From positions 124,001 through 188,000 of the forward strand of contig NZ_JAHKNI010000008.1 of the NCBI RefSeq assembly GCF_018860155.1: 64,000 nucleotides of DNA. The letters are read 5' to 3'. The DNA comes from Nocardia albiluteola (GTDB taxonomy: Bacteria > Actinomycetota > Actinomycetes > Mycobacteriales > Mycobacteriaceae). Below the pieces are notes generated by a model that had not been told where the DNA came from, made no database searches, and saw only the letters and a program-made list of their open reading frames with translations. Positions within the stretch are counted from its first letter, which is position 1, and every line of letters starts with the position of its first letter. Shown here one piece after another: positions 16,113 to 24,632 of the stretch. Position numbers and translations under genes: made by a program.

Positions 16113-16889
16113 ATGCGGAACGCGGTGACGATCGGGCAGGCGGCGGCGTTCGTCGGTGTCACCGTCAAGACGGTGCGGCACTACCACAAGCTCGGCCTGG
16201 TCGCCGAGCCCGAACGCGACGGCTCCGGCTTCCGCCGGTACGGATCGGCCGAGCTGTCGCGGCTGGTACAGGTGCGGACGCTGGCCGCCGCCGGCGTGGC
16301 GCTGGCCGAGATCGTGCCGATGCTCGACGCCGACACAGCCGCGTTCGCCGACGCGCTGGACGACGTCGAGCGACAGCTCACCGCGCGGATCGAGGAGTTG
16401 GTCGCGCGGCGCGACACGCTGCGCCGGCTCGCCGACGGTGACCGCGCGCTGCTGGGCGATCGGGCGGCGGCGCTGCTGGAGCGGATGTCCCGCCTCGGCT
16501 TTCCGGCCGAGGAGGTGGCATCGACCAGGGAGGGCTGGGTGCTGGCCAAAGCCCTTGTTCCAGAAGGCTTCGAGGAGTACCTGAAGCACCTCGACCACGC
16601 GCTGGACGATCCCGGCTACGTCGCCATGATTCAGCGCGCGGCTCAGGCCGCGGCCTGGGAGCCGGACGACCCCCGCATCGACGACCTCGCCACCGCCATG
16701 GCCGAGCACTACCTCGCCAACCCCGAACACCTGAAAATCGTGACAGGCCTGCAGGCCCGCACCGAGCCCGCGACGCGATACCGGCTGATCGCGCACCACG
16801 GCGAAGAGCACGGATCGGCCGCGGCCCGGGCGCTGGCACTGGTCGAAGCCAAGCTCCGCGCCGCGGGCGTTCGTATCCCCGCACCATAG
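16113..16889 (+). CDS. MerR family transcriptional regulator
   Basis: A 258-aa regulator. The MerR winged helix-turn-helix spans residues about 5-73 (VTIGQAAAFVGVTVKTVRHY, YHKLGLVAEPERDGSGFRRY), followed by a coiled-coil dimer helix (QLTARIEELVARRDTLRRL) and an alpha-helical effector domain that could belong to the TipAS-like group of drug sensors. ATGs at 16095 and 16113 are both possible; the latter starts at the usual distance before the domain. No divergent target gene is adjacent, so the regulon is unknown. Confidence 0.85.
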   Translation: MRNAVTIGQAAAFVGVTVKTVRHYHKLGLVAEPERDGSGFRRYGSAELSRLVQVRTLAAAGVALAEIVPMLDADTAAFADALDDVERQLTARIEELVARRDTLRRLADGDRALLGDRAAALLERMSRLGFPAEEVASTREGWVLAKALVPEGFEEYLKHLDHALDDPGYVAMIQRAAQAAAWEPDDPRIDDLATAMAEHYLANPEHLKIVTGLQARTEPATRYRLIAHHGEEHGSAAARALALVEAKLRAAGVRIPAP

Positions 16890-17363
16890 ACAAGCACCAA
16901 TGTCATTGCCCCGCAGGTTGACTCGGATGACAGGCACTTCGGACGACAGGTACCAGTGCAGGTGCCGAAGACCTCGGGTCCGGCCCGCCACGGCGGGCTG
17001 GAGTGCCTCGTCGCGCAGGGTGAGCAGGCATCAGCGCGGCCATGCTGTGCAGATATCGTGCCCCCGGACTCGCTGCCGGGCGGGCGGTTCGACGATTCGA
17101 ATGGCGACGTCACAGAGGGACCGGGAGGTAGCTGCACTCCCTTCCCCTTCAACATATATCGCGCCCGGGGGCTTGCGGCAAGGCCCGGGGGATCGTGCAG
17201 AATCTCCGGCCGAAGCCAGTACCTGCGGAAATCGCTGATCATGTGACATTCGCGCGCCTCGGCGGCGCGGAGGTCCCGCGATGCGAGCATGTGGCGCGGA
17301 AAGTGCGGGTGTGTGACGGATCGTGTGGGGCCGGCGGAATGGCAACCGGTGAAAGGGTGGTTC
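16890..17363. other. Long 5' region of rox, no gene seen
   Basis: No convincing protein is encoded on either strand. The region holds the rifamycin-associated element at 17168-17186, and the AT-richer CATATAT at 17152-17158 just before it is a candidate -10 or part of one. If transcription starts here, the rox leader is about 180 nt long. Confidence 0.5.
17168..17186 (+). promoter_or_regulatory. Rifamycin-associated element (RAE)
   Basis: The 19 bp GGGGCTTGCGGCAAGGCCC is, as I recall it, exactly the published RAE consensus found upstream of rifamycin-inactivating genes in actinomycetes. It is a near-palindrome extended by flanking C/G runs. It lies 177 bp before the rox start and predicts rifamycin-inducible expression. 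Confidence 0.85.
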
Positions 17364-18791
17364 ATGTACGACGTAATCATTGCGGGCGGGGGACCCAGCG
17401 GCGTGATGCTCGCCGGCGAGTTGCAGATGCGGGGCGTGCGGGCGGTAGTGCTGGAGCGGGAGTCGGAGCCGACCAGGATCGTGCGGGGCATGGGCCTGCA
17501 CGTGCGCAGCCTCGAGATCATGGACCAGCGTGGGCTGCTGGACCGGTTTTTCGCGGTGGGCACGCGGCATCCGGTCGGCGGCTTTTTCGCGGGCATCGTC
17601 AAACAGCAGGAGGTGGGACTGGATACCACCTACCCGTTCGTGCTGAGCGTTCCGCAGACCGTCACCGAACGCCTGCTGATCGAGCATGCGCGCGAGATCG
17701 GCGTCGAGATCCGCTACGACACCGAGGTCGTGGGGTTGCGCCAGAACGATGACGGGGTCACCGTCGAGCTGGCGAGCGGCGGTGAATTGCGCTCGCGCTA
17801 CCTGGTGGGCTGCGACGGCGGGCGCAGTACGGTGCGCAAGCTGCTCGGGGTCGGCTTCCCCGGTGATCCCGCTCGGAACGAGTGGGTGCTGGGCGAGGTG
17901 TACCTGACCGAGCCCGCCGACGCCGTGCTCGCCGTGGTGCGCGAAATCTACAAGACGCGCAAGGGATTCGGCGCCGGTCCGCTCGAGGACGGGGCGTTCC
18001 GCGTCGTCGCGCCGGCGGCGGGGGTGTCCGAGGACCCGACGGTCCCGCCCACGCTGGAGGAGATGAAGCAGCAGATGCGCGCGATCACCGGCACCGATTT
18101 CGGCATGCATTCGCCGCGCTGGCTGTCTCGCTTCGGCGATGCGACGCGGCTGGCCGAGCGCTACCGTGTCGGGCGGGTGCTGCTGGCCGGGGATGCGGCG
18201 CACATCCATCCGCCCCTCGGCGGGCAGGGCCTCAACCTCGGCATCCAGGATGCATTCAACCTGGGGTGGAAACTCGCCGCGGAGGTCGCGGGCTGGGCGC
18301 CGGAGGGACTGCTGGAGAGCTATGAGACCGAACGGCGCCCGGTGGCCGCGAGCGTGCTCGACAACACTCGCGCGCAGGGCGAGCTGATGTCGCCGGAGCC
18401 GGGGCCGCAGGCGGTGCGGCGGCTGATGTCGGAGCTGATGGACTTCGAGGAGGTGAACCGGTACCTGATCGAGAAGGTCGTCGCGATCGGCATCCGCTAC
18501 GACTTCGGGCAGGGGCACGGCCTGCTGGGCCGGCGGCTGCGGGACGTGACCTTGAAGCAGGGCCGCCTCTACGAGCTGATGCGCACCGGCCGCGGCCTGC
18601 TGCTCGACCGGACGGGTGTGCTCTCGGTGGCGGGCTGGTCGGAGCGGGTCGACCACGTCATCGACGTCAGCGCGGAGATCGATGCACCCGCGGTGCTCCT
18701 GCGTCCGGACGGCCACGTGGCCTGGGTCGGAGACGATCAGCAGGAGCTGCTCGCGCAGCTGCCGAGGTGGTTCGGCGCTCCGGCACGGTGA
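17364..18791 (+). CDS. rox: Rifampicin monooxygenase
   Basis: A 475-aa FAD monooxygenase that matches Nocardia Rox in length and motif order. Rox hydroxylates rifampicin on the naphthoquinone/ansa linkage and so linearises and inactivates the drug (known). Motifs are GGGPSG (8-13), GCDGGRSTVRKLLG (149-162), the FAD motif RVLLAGDAAHIHPP with GDAAH at 276-280, and the C-terminal SVAGWSERVDHV and DAPAVLLRPDGHVAWVG. The start at 17364 is chosen by the ribosome binding site GAAAGG and by the family N-terminus. The RAE upstream supports a role in rifamycin resistance and induction. Confidence 0.92.
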   Translation: MYDVIIAGGGPSGVMLAGELQMRGVRAVVLERESEPTRIVRGMGLHVRSLEIMDQRGLLDRFFAVGTRHPVGGFFAGIVKQQEVGLDTTYPFVLSVPQTVTERLLIEHAREIGVEIRYDTEVVGLRQNDDGVTVELASGGELRSRYLVGCDGGRSTVRKLLGVGFPGDPARNEWVLGEVYLTEPADAVLAVVREIYKTRKGFGAGPLEDGAFRVVAPAAGVSEDPTVPPTLEEMKQQMRAITGTDFGMHSPRWLSRFGDATRLAERYRVGRVLLAGDAAHIHPPLGGQGLNLGIQDAFNLGWKLAAEVAGWAPEGLLESYETERRPVAASVLDNTRAQGELMSPEPGPQAVRRLMSELMDFEEVNRYLIEKVVAIGIRYDFGQGHGLLGRRLRDVTLKQGRLYELMRTGRGLLLDRTGVLSVAGWSERVDHVIDVSAEIDAPAVLLRPDGHVAWVGDDQQELLAQLPRWFGAPAR

Positions 18792-18914
18792 GCGCGCCCG
18801 CTCGGCCACAGGGAGCGCGAGCAGGGATTCGGCACGTGGCGACGTGACGCCTTCCGGCGGGCCCGGTATCCGGTTACCCCTGCATGCGGACCGGAATCCG
18901 GATAGCCTGCGTGC

Positions 18915-19139
18915 ATGGGGAGTGCGCAGATTTCTCGACTGTCTCTGGCAACGGGGGTAGCGCCGGCGGTGATCGAGGCGCTCGGCGAGCTCGAGGACGC
19001 GCAGTACGCGGTACTGCGCGAATCCTTCGAGCGCGCCCGGGCCACCCGGGCGCGCGAGCTGGATCGGGCCATCGACAACGGGCTGACGATGCTGCCCGCG
19101 CTGGTGCGCCCCGTCGCCCGGCGAGTGCTCTTCTCGTAG
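18915..19139 (+). CDS. Small hypothetical protein
   Basis: A 74-aa, mostly alpha-helical protein (PAVIEALGELEDAQYAVLRE, then an Arg/Ala-rich helix). No family recognised. It has no clear ribosome binding site; a TAGCCT box about 8 nt upstream could be the -10 of a leaderless message. The next gene starts 10 nt after its stop, and the two probably form an operon. Codon usage is typical of the region, with GC-rich third positions. Confidence 0.6.
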   Translation: MGSAQISRLSLATGVAPAVIEALGELEDAQYAVLRESFERARATRARELDRAIDNGLTMLPALVRPVARRVLFS

Positions 19140-19149
19140 GGGAGTCGTC

Positions 19150-20205
19150 GTGACGAGTCTCGAATCGCGCGCCGAGGTCATCAAGCTGGCGCGGGAGCTG
19201 CAAACCGAGCCGGAACGGCTGGATTTCCTCGAAGGCGCTGCGCCCGAGGCGATCCGGGCGTTCCGGCGCAGTGTCCACCAGCGCCTGGACGCGCCGCATC
19301 GGCCCATGTTCCGGCGGATCGCGAAGGTCGGCGCGCTGGTACCCGGCACGCTCGCGGTGCGCATCGCCATGCGGTACTACGGCCCGATGTTCGTGGGCAT
19401 GGTCGCCACCGAGGTGCCGCCCGCGCGCGCGGCCGACCTGATCGGTTCCGTGCCACCGGAATTCATCGCCGATGCCGCGCCGTACGTGGATCCCGAGGCC
19501 GTCGGGCCGATCGTGCGGGGGCTGCGGACCGAGGCGATGCTTCCCGCGATGCGGGAAATGCTGCGCCGCAAGGACTACGTGACGCTGGCCCGCTTCGTCT
19601 CCGCGGTCTCCGACGAGCTGATCCTCGAGGTGCTGCCGTCCATCGAATCGGGCGCGGACCTGCTCATGATCGTCCTGAATTCCGAGATCAGCGATGTCGC
19701 CGGGCATTTCGACATCGTGCTCACGCGGGTGGACGACGATCGGATTCGCAGTCTGGTCCAGGCGGCCGCCGACGCCGGGCTGTTCGCCGAAACGCTCACC
19801 TTCCTGCAATTCCTGAGCACGCCGGCGCGCGCCCGCATCGCCGACGCGGCCGCCGAGCTCGGCCCGGCGGTCCTGACCGCCATGATCGACGCGGCTCACC
19901 GCGAAAATGCCTGGCCCGAACTGCTATCCGTCGCTGCTGCGCTCACCGAGACCCATCTGAGCGCCTTCGCCGCCGCCGACGCCTGGACCGAACAGGCCCT
20001 CACCGGATTGATTGCGGCGGCCGACCAGCACGACCTGTGGGACGCGCTGATCCGCGTCGTGGCCGCTATGCCCCCGGATCGCCTCCGTGTCTTCGCTGAA
20101 CTCCCGGCGTGGGACACCGCGGACACCGCCGCGGTGTTGGCGGCCGCCGAGCGCTCCGCCCACGGAGACCGCTTGGCCGACCTTGTTGCCCGGCTGCGCG
20201 CCTGA
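19150..20205 (+). CDS. Conserved hypothetical alpha-helical protein
   Basis: A 351-aa protein built almost entirely of amphipathic helices, with repeated segments of about 45 residues (LDAPHRPMFRRIAKVGALVP; AMREMLRRKDYVTLARFVSA; HDLWDALIRVVAAMPPDRLR) suggestive of an alpha-solenoid. No catalytic motif, signal peptide or membrane segment. GTG start with GGGGAG 5 nt upstream. It follows the 74-aa gene by 10 nt. Similar paired genes are, to my knowledge, found in Nocardia without assigned function. Confidence 0.7.
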   Translation: MTSLESRAEVIKLARELQTEPERLDFLEGAAPEAIRAFRRSVHQRLDAPHRPMFRRIAKVGALVPGTLAVRIAMRYYGPMFVGMVATEVPPARAADLIGSVPPEFIADAAPYVDPEAVGPIVRGLRTEAMLPAMREMLRRKDYVTLARFVSAVSDELILEVLPSIESGADLLMIVLNSEISDVAGHFDIVLTRVDDDRIRSLVQAAADAGLFAETLTFLQFLSTPARARIADAAAELGPAVLTAMIDAAHRENAWPELLSVAAALTETHLSAFAAADAWTEQALTGLIAAADQHDLWDALIRVVAAMPPDRLRVFAELPAWDTADTAAVLAAAERSAHGDRLADLVARLRA

Positions 20206-20291
20206 CGCACCGCCCAATTCGCGGGCCCGTCGGCGTCAGTATCGGTAAGCAAGCCGAACGCGGCCCGCGGAAGAAAGAAAGGCGAGGATGC

Positions 20292-21335
20292 ATGCCGATG
20301 GAGCTGGATACGATGGAACTGATCGCCCGGGCCCGGGCCGGCGACCACGATGCGTTCCGCGACCTGGTCGACATGCACTCGCACGAGTTGCAGGTGCACT
20401 GCTACCGCATCCTCGGGTCGCTGCAGGACGCCGAGGACGCACTCCAGGAGACCCTCGTGTCCGCCTGGCGTAACCTCGGCGAGTTCGGGGAGCGGTCCTC
20501 GCTGCGGACCTGGCTCTACAAGATCGCGACCAATCGGTGCCTGAGCATGTTGCGCGCCGACAGCCGACGCCCCCGCATCGCGCCCCCGCCGCGGGAGGCC
20601 GCGATGCCCGAGCCCACCGGCGCCGGGGAGGCCCCGCCCTGGCTGGAGCCGTATCCCGATGTCCTGCTCGACCACCTCGTCGACCAGCGCCCCGGCCCGG
20701 AAGCCCGGTACGAGACCACCGAAGCCATTTCCCTGGCCTTCATCACCGCCCTGCAACTGTTGCCCCCGCGTCAGCGCGCCGTGCTCGTCCTGCGCGACGT
20801 CCTGGGCTACCACGCCGCCGAGGTCGCCCGCATGCTCGATGCCACTCAGGAATCGGTGCACAGCGCCCTCAAACGCGCTCGCGCGACCGTCGACAACCAC
20901 CTCGCCGACTCCAGCGGCACCGGCACCGGCGGTCCCGCACGCCAACCCGACACCGCCGCCGAACACCGGCTCGTCGCCCGGTTCACCGATGCCATGGAAC
21001 GCGCCGATCTGGACGCCCTGATCGAACTGCTCGTCGCCGATGTACGACTCTCCATGCCCCCGGCCATGCTGGAATACCGCGGCATCGAATCAGCCCAGCG
21101 GCTTCTCGCCGCCGTCGTCTTCGTGCCCGGCCGCACCTACCGCGTGGTACCGACCCGCGCCAACGGCCAGCCCGCCTTCGGCGTGTACCTGGCAGACCCT
21201 TGCGCCGGTGTCTTCCACGCCTACTCCCTCCTGGTCATCGCCACCGCCGGCGATACCATCACCTCCCTCACCGGCTTCCACAACACCAGCATCATGACGC
21301 GCTTCGGACTGCCTCGAACCCTCCCCGAAACATAG
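20292..21335 (+). CDS. ECF RNA polymerase sigma factor with SnoaL-like C-terminal domain
   Basis: A 347-aa extracytoplasmic-function sigma factor. Region 2 is about residues 8-75 (ARAGDHDAFRDLVDMHSHEL, YRILGSLQDAEDALQETLVSAWR), region 4 about 145-200 (LQLLPPRQRAVLVLRDVLGY, HSALKRARATVDNHL). The last ~120 residues are a SnoaL/NTF2-like fold, typical of the SigG-like and ECF41-related groups in which the extension replaces an anti-sigma factor. It ends TGFHNTSIMTRFG. Start 20292 (M-P-M-E-L) or 20298; an AG-rich ribosome binding site lies just upstream. The target promoters are not evident. Confidence 0.9.
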   Translation: MPMELDTMELIARARAGDHDAFRDLVDMHSHELQVHCYRILGSLQDAEDALQETLVSAWRNLGEFGERSSLRTWLYKIATNRCLSMLRADSRRPRIAPPPREAAMPEPTGAGEAPPWLEPYPDVLLDHLVDQRPGPEARYETTEAISLAFITALQLLPPRQRAVLVLRDVLGYHAAEVARMLDATQESVHSALKRARATVDNHLADSSGTGTGGPARQPDTAAEHRLVARFTDAMERADLDALIELLVADVRLSMPPAMLEYRGIESAQRLLAAVVFVPGRTYRVVPTRANGQPAFGVYLADPCAGVFHAYSLLVIATAGDTITSLTGFHNTSIMTRFGLPRTLPET

Positions 21336-21418
21336 TGACGGACTTCTGATTCCACCCGCCGTCCCGCGCCCGAAGAGTGCGGGGCAGCCTGGATCTGCGC
21401 GCTCGCCGACGGCGGCCA

Positions 21419-21535
21419 CTGCACCGGTACCTCGCCGAGCGCATCGGCGCGCTCCCCGGCGTGCACCGCGCCGAGACCGCGATCGTCACGCAGTGGATCA
21501 AGCGGGCCGGACCGCTCGTCGCCTCCCGAGCCTGA
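21419..21535 (+). pseudogene. C-terminal remnant of an AsnC/Lrp-type regulator
   Basis: A 38-residue tail ending at TGA 21533-21535 (LHRYLAERIGALPGVHRAET then VTQWIKRAG) matches the end of Lrp/AsnC regulators, whose RAM domain closes with this helix and strand. There is no start and no helix-turn-helix upstream; the sequence just before 21419 is in a different frame, so this is a decayed fragment. Confidence 0.6.
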
Positions 21536-21580
21536 GCGCGGCTTGCTTTCAAGCGCACTCGAAGCTTTAGCGTCGGGGCC

Positions 21581-22453
21581 ATGACCACGACGAACGAGAC
21601 GAAGACATGGATCATCACGGGCGCGAGTTCGGGCCTCGGCCTGGCGCTCGCCGAGGCGGCACTCGCGGCCGGCGAGCATGTGATCGGGACCGCGCGACGG
21701 GCCGACCGGTTCGATGGGCTCGAGGCGCGGTACGGGGATCGATTCCTCGCCGTCGAGCACGATGTGCGCGACACGGCGGGAACGGCCGCGGTCGTGCAGC
21801 GGGCGCTGGAGGTGTTCGGTCGCGTCGACGTGCTCGTCAACAATGCCGGCGCCGGACAGGTCGGTGCCGCCGAAGAGATCACCGATGCCGCGCTGCGGGC
21901 CATGCTCGAGCAGCACCTGTTCGGCCCGGCCGCCTATGTGCGTGCCGTGCTGCCTCACCTGCGGGAGCGCCGCTCGGGCGCGATCGTGCAGATGAGCAGC
22001 CAGGGCGGGCGGATGTCGTTCCCCGCCGTCGGCAGCTACTCGGCAGGCAAGTTCGCGCTCGAAGGCTGGTCGGAGGCGCTCGCGGGCGAGGTCGCACCGT
22101 TCGGCATCCGCGTCCTCATCGTCGAGCCCAGTCGCTTCCGCACCGCGTTCAACGCCGCCGACGTGCTCAACACAGCGCAGCAGAACTCGATCTACGACGA
22201 GACCATCGGCGCGGTGCGCGCGAACATGGCCGAGGCCGACGGCGTCCAGGAGGGCGACCCGGCACGCGCCGCCCGGGTGATCCGCGACATGCTCGACACC
22301 CCCGGCGCGCCGCTGCGGCTCCCGCTCGGTGCCGAGGCGGTTCGCAACCTCACCCGCGTCTACCGTAGTGCGCTCGACGACGTCGAGAAATGGGCGGCGG
22401 TGAGCGAGTCGGCAGACTTCCCGGGCATGCGGCCCGCGGTGCGCGCGTTCTGA
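21581..22453 (+). CDS. SDR family oxidoreductase
   Basis: A 290-aa classical short-chain dehydrogenase. The cofactor motif is TGASSGLG (13-20), NNAGAG follows at about residues 86-91, and the active-site Ser is in QMSSQGG with YSAGK as the catalytic Tyr-Lys pair. The C-terminal extension (NLTRVYRSALDDVEKWAAV) is typical of the SDR subgroup that reduces ketones in detoxification. A MerR gene starts 19 nt downstream in the same direction and probably regulates this gene. Confidence 0.9.
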   Translation: MTTTNETKTWIITGASSGLGLALAEAALAAGEHVIGTARRADRFDGLEARYGDRFLAVEHDVRDTAGTAAVVQRALEVFGRVDVLVNNAGAGQVGAAEEITDAALRAMLEQHLFGPAAYVRAVLPHLRERRSGAIVQMSSQGGRMSFPAVGSYSAGKFALEGWSEALAGEVAPFGIRVLIVEPSRFRTAFNAADVLNTAQQNSIYDETIGAVRANMAEADGVQEGDPARAARVIRDMLDTPGAPLRLPLGAEAVRNLTRVYRSALDDVEKWAAVSESADFPGMRPAVRAF

Positions 22454-22472
22454 CCGCCGTACGCTGTCAGCC

Positions 22473-22946
22473 ATGGCCACCGAAGCGCTGATCGAACGCA
22501 TCCTCGCGGCTGGCGACGGGCCATCCACGTCGGCGATCGATGCGCTGCACCAGCTGCTCGACGACGCCACGATCGAGGACTCGGCGAAGCCCAAGGGTGT
22601 CGCCGAGGCCGCCCGGCTCGTCGGGCTGTCGGCGCACACCCTCCGGTACTACGAGCAAGAGGGACTCGTGCGGCCCGCTCGCAACACCTCCGGGTACCGC
22701 GAGTACTCCGCGTTCGACCTGCGCCGCCTCGTCTTCCTCACCCGGATGCGCCTGTCCGGCATGACCATGACCGACCTCAAGCGCTACATCATGCTCGTCG
22801 AGCAGGGCCCGAGCACCATCCCGGAACGCCGCCGCATCATGCTCGACCAGAAAGACCGAATCACGCGGCAGATCCGTGAGCTCGGCCTGGCGCTGGAGAC
22901 CACCGAGTACAAAATCCGCGTCTACGACGGACACCCGGAAGGCTGA
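22473..22946 (+). CDS. MerR family transcriptional regulator
   Basis: A 157-aa regulator with an N-terminal extension of about 40 residues before the MerR helix-turn-helix (GVAEAARLVGLSAHTLRYYE, EGLVRPARNTSGYREY, residues 42-85). The dimerisation helix follows (PERRRIMLDQKDRITRQIRE). No Cys cluster is present, so a metal ligand is unlikely; the pairing with an SDR suggests an organic or oxidative signal. The stop is followed by an inverted repeat at 22981-23008. Confidence 0.87.
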   Translation: MATEALIERILAAGDGPSTSAIDALHQLLDDATIEDSAKPKGVAEAARLVGLSAHTLRYYEQEGLVRPARNTSGYREYSAFDLRRLVFLTRMRLSGMTMTDLKRYIMLVEQGPSTIPERRRIMLDQKDRITRQIRELGLALETTEYKIRVYDGHPEG

Positions 22947-23514
22947 CGCCCGCCCTCTGTCCAACGGGCCGATGTGAGCGTGTTTCATAGGTGTTCGCCT
23001 GTGAAACAACCAGCGCCGACGGCGCCAACCTGCTGCGATCACGTTTCATGGGTTGTTGCCGTCTCGGTGGGCCCATCGGATGCTGGTGTCCCGTTCGAGA
23101 CCGGCGGCCTCGTCCCGGAACCCGGACAGCACCAACCGGTGCGAAGCGCGCGTGTTTCTGTCCAGTTTCCTGGACACTTGACGTGTCCGAAATCCCGTCG
23201 CGCGGACCGGAGTTCGGGTGGCGTGCCCGGCCGGGGAGGCGAGGACCTTTTCGCGCCAGTGGAAGGCCCAGCGGATGCGGTTGGCGCAGTTGATGTGTCC
23301 GGTGCAGCCGTCCAGCAGGATCTTCTCTTAGCGGGCGGTGACCGACCAGGCGGTGCTTCTCTATCGAGTTGTGACTTGTTGATCGCCTCGATCGAAACCA
23401 GGCGCGCTACTTCCGCGGCGGAAGTAGCGGGCCGGCATCGTCATCGAAACCGTCTTAGATCCGTAAACCTGCCCCCGGGGACCGTGGTGCTCGAAAGGGT
23501 TGGCATTGAAGGGA
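22947..23514. other. Intergenic region with two strong inverted repeats
   Basis: No convincing gene on either strand. It contains a hairpin at 22981-23008 (TGTTTCA...TGAAACA with AGG/CCT inner arms), a likely terminator for the MerR gene, and a perfect 25-bp palindrome at 23405-23429. Directly repeated ATCGAAACC motifs flank the palindrome. Confidence 0.5.
23405..23429. repeat. Perfect 25-bp palindrome
   Basis: Arms CGCTACTTCCGC (23405-23416) and GCGGAAGTAGCG (23418-23429) around a single G. Copies of ATCGAAACC lie on both sides. With no loop it is more likely a protein binding site than a terminator; no adjacent intact gene explains it. Confidence 0.6.
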
Positions 23515-23970
23515 TCAGCGGTATTGCGCGAAGAACTCGGTGATCTCACCGGACATCAGCGCGGGTGCGACGTGGTGCAGCTCCGCCCTGGCCTTCTCGA
23601 AGTAGTGCCGGATCGCGGAACCCGCTGTGCCGGTGAGCCAATGGATCGCGATATTGGTCAGGACGAACTCGTCGTCCAGATCCGCGCCGAGCAGCTGGCT
23701 GTTCCAGCCGACCAGACCGGTCGGCGAATCCATCAGCGCGTGTGCCAGTGTCTGCGGCTGCTGGGACTGCAGGATATTGAAGCCCATCTTGTTCTTGACG
23801 AACCAATCCAACGTCGCCAGTGGAAAACTGGTAGGCGCATGCACCGACATCGCGAAAACGCCTCCGGAGTGGAGGATTCCGCAGCGAAGGTACGTCCGGC
23901 CCCGTGTCTTGTAACCATGGATTCGAGACAACGCGGAGTCGGGCGGTACGTCGACTGAACTGCTGGTCAA
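23515..23970 (-). pseudogene. Truncated epoxide hydrolase (alpha/beta hydrolase)
   Basis: The readable part (MGFNILQSQQPQTLAHALMD, GLVGWNSQLLGADLDD, TNIAIHWLTGTAGSAIRHYF) is the cap-to-lid segment of EphA-like epoxide hydrolases. It then jumps to a typical last helix (GEITEFFAQYR), so roughly 80 residues with the catalytic Asp/His region are missing. The N-terminal Rossmann-like half with the nucleophile is also absent, and the first ~45 residues are unrelated. It lies just inside a solitary transposon end (23977-24010), so rearrangement during transposition is plausible. Confidence 0.7.
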
Positions 23971-23976
23971 GCCAAT

Positions 23977-24010
23977 GTCGTTGTTTTCGCGCGATTACTA
24001 CCGGAACCCC
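23977..24010 (-). repeat. Solitary Tn3-like terminal repeat
   Basis: On the minus strand from 24010 it reads GGGGTTCCGGTAGTAATCGC then GCGAAAACAACG, nearly the same as the ends of the 8.1-11.4 kb element. The flank 24011-24015 is GACCT. No matching left end with GACCT was found in the window, so it is a remnant end or part of an element whose other end has been lost. Confidence 0.7.
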
Positions 24011-24134
24011 GACCTGCGTTCGCGCGTACCACCGGCGCCTCTTTGCCGGAATGGGTTCGAGGGCAGTGCCTTTCGGTGGGGTCGTGAGCATTCGAGCCTT
24101 GACGGCGGCGGGTGGGGGATCTATCTTCAGAATA

Positions 24135-24149
24135 CGGAATCGGATTCCG
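24135..24149. promoter_or_regulatory. Palindromic operator candidate
   Basis: CGGAATC-G-GATTCCG is a perfect palindrome 24 nt before the start of the DUF6640-like gene. The operon's second gene is a TetR regulator, the probable binder. Confidence 0.55.
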
Positions 24150-24173
24150 GTTCCGAATGTGAAAGGAGTTTCG

Positions 24174-24632
24174 ATGGGTTCCCTACGGGTCCGGGCGGTG
24201 CCGCGGTCGCTCGTCGGTGCGGTGCTGGTGAACACCATGGTCGGGCCGCTGCTGGCGGATCTGGTGATTCCGGATGTCGCCAGGCAGCATCTGCGCAATC
24301 CGGGATGGCCGCCGCATGCGAAGTTCCACGATGCGCAGTACATCGGGATGGGAATGCTGACGGGGGCGATCGGATTGCGGATTCTGTTGCGGCGCAAGGG
24401 AGATCCGCGGGCACAGTTCTATCTGGCGGCGGCGCTGGGGTCGGTGACCTGGCTGGGGATGTGGGGTGCGCTGCTGTTTCCCGGGACGGCGGCGAAGGAT
24501 CCCGAATTCGAGTGCACCGGACACAAGGTCCTGGGGATGGACCTCCAGCTGTTCATCGCGCTGGTCATGCTTCTCGGGCTGTCGGGTGCGGTGGGCCTGG
24601 AGCGGACCCGGCCGCACCGGATCGCGGGATGA
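24174..24632 (+). CDS. DUF6640-like small membrane protein
   Basis: A 152-aa protein with four hydrophobic stretches (SLVGAVLVNTMVGPLLADLV, GMLTGAIGLRILL, YLAAALGSVTWLGMWGALLF, LFIALVMLLGLSGAVGL) and the motif NPGWPPHAKFHDAQ between the first two, which I associate with the DUF6640 family. Function unknown. The start at 24174 has a strong ribosome binding site (GAAAGGAG, 5 nt away). It overlaps the following TetR gene by 4 nt, so the two are translationally coupled, and the palindrome upstream suggests autoregulation. Confidence 0.75.
   Translation: MGSLRVRAVPRSLVGAVLVNTMVGPLLADLVIPDVARQHLRNPGWPPHAKFHDAQYIGMGMLTGAIGLRILLRRKGDPRAQFYLAAALGSVTWLGMWGALLFPGTAAKDPEFECTGHKVLGMDLQLFIALVMLLGLSGAVGLERTRPHRIAG

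Noticed and set aside
15935..16168. A minus-strand small protein upstream of the MerR gene
   Set aside because: The composition is plausible, but there is no start signal and no recognised relative, so it was not called as a gene.
22974..23543. A plus-strand protein of 189 codons
   Set aside because: It has no ribosome binding site or family similarity, and it spans two strong palindromes; its composition is that of random high-GC sequence.
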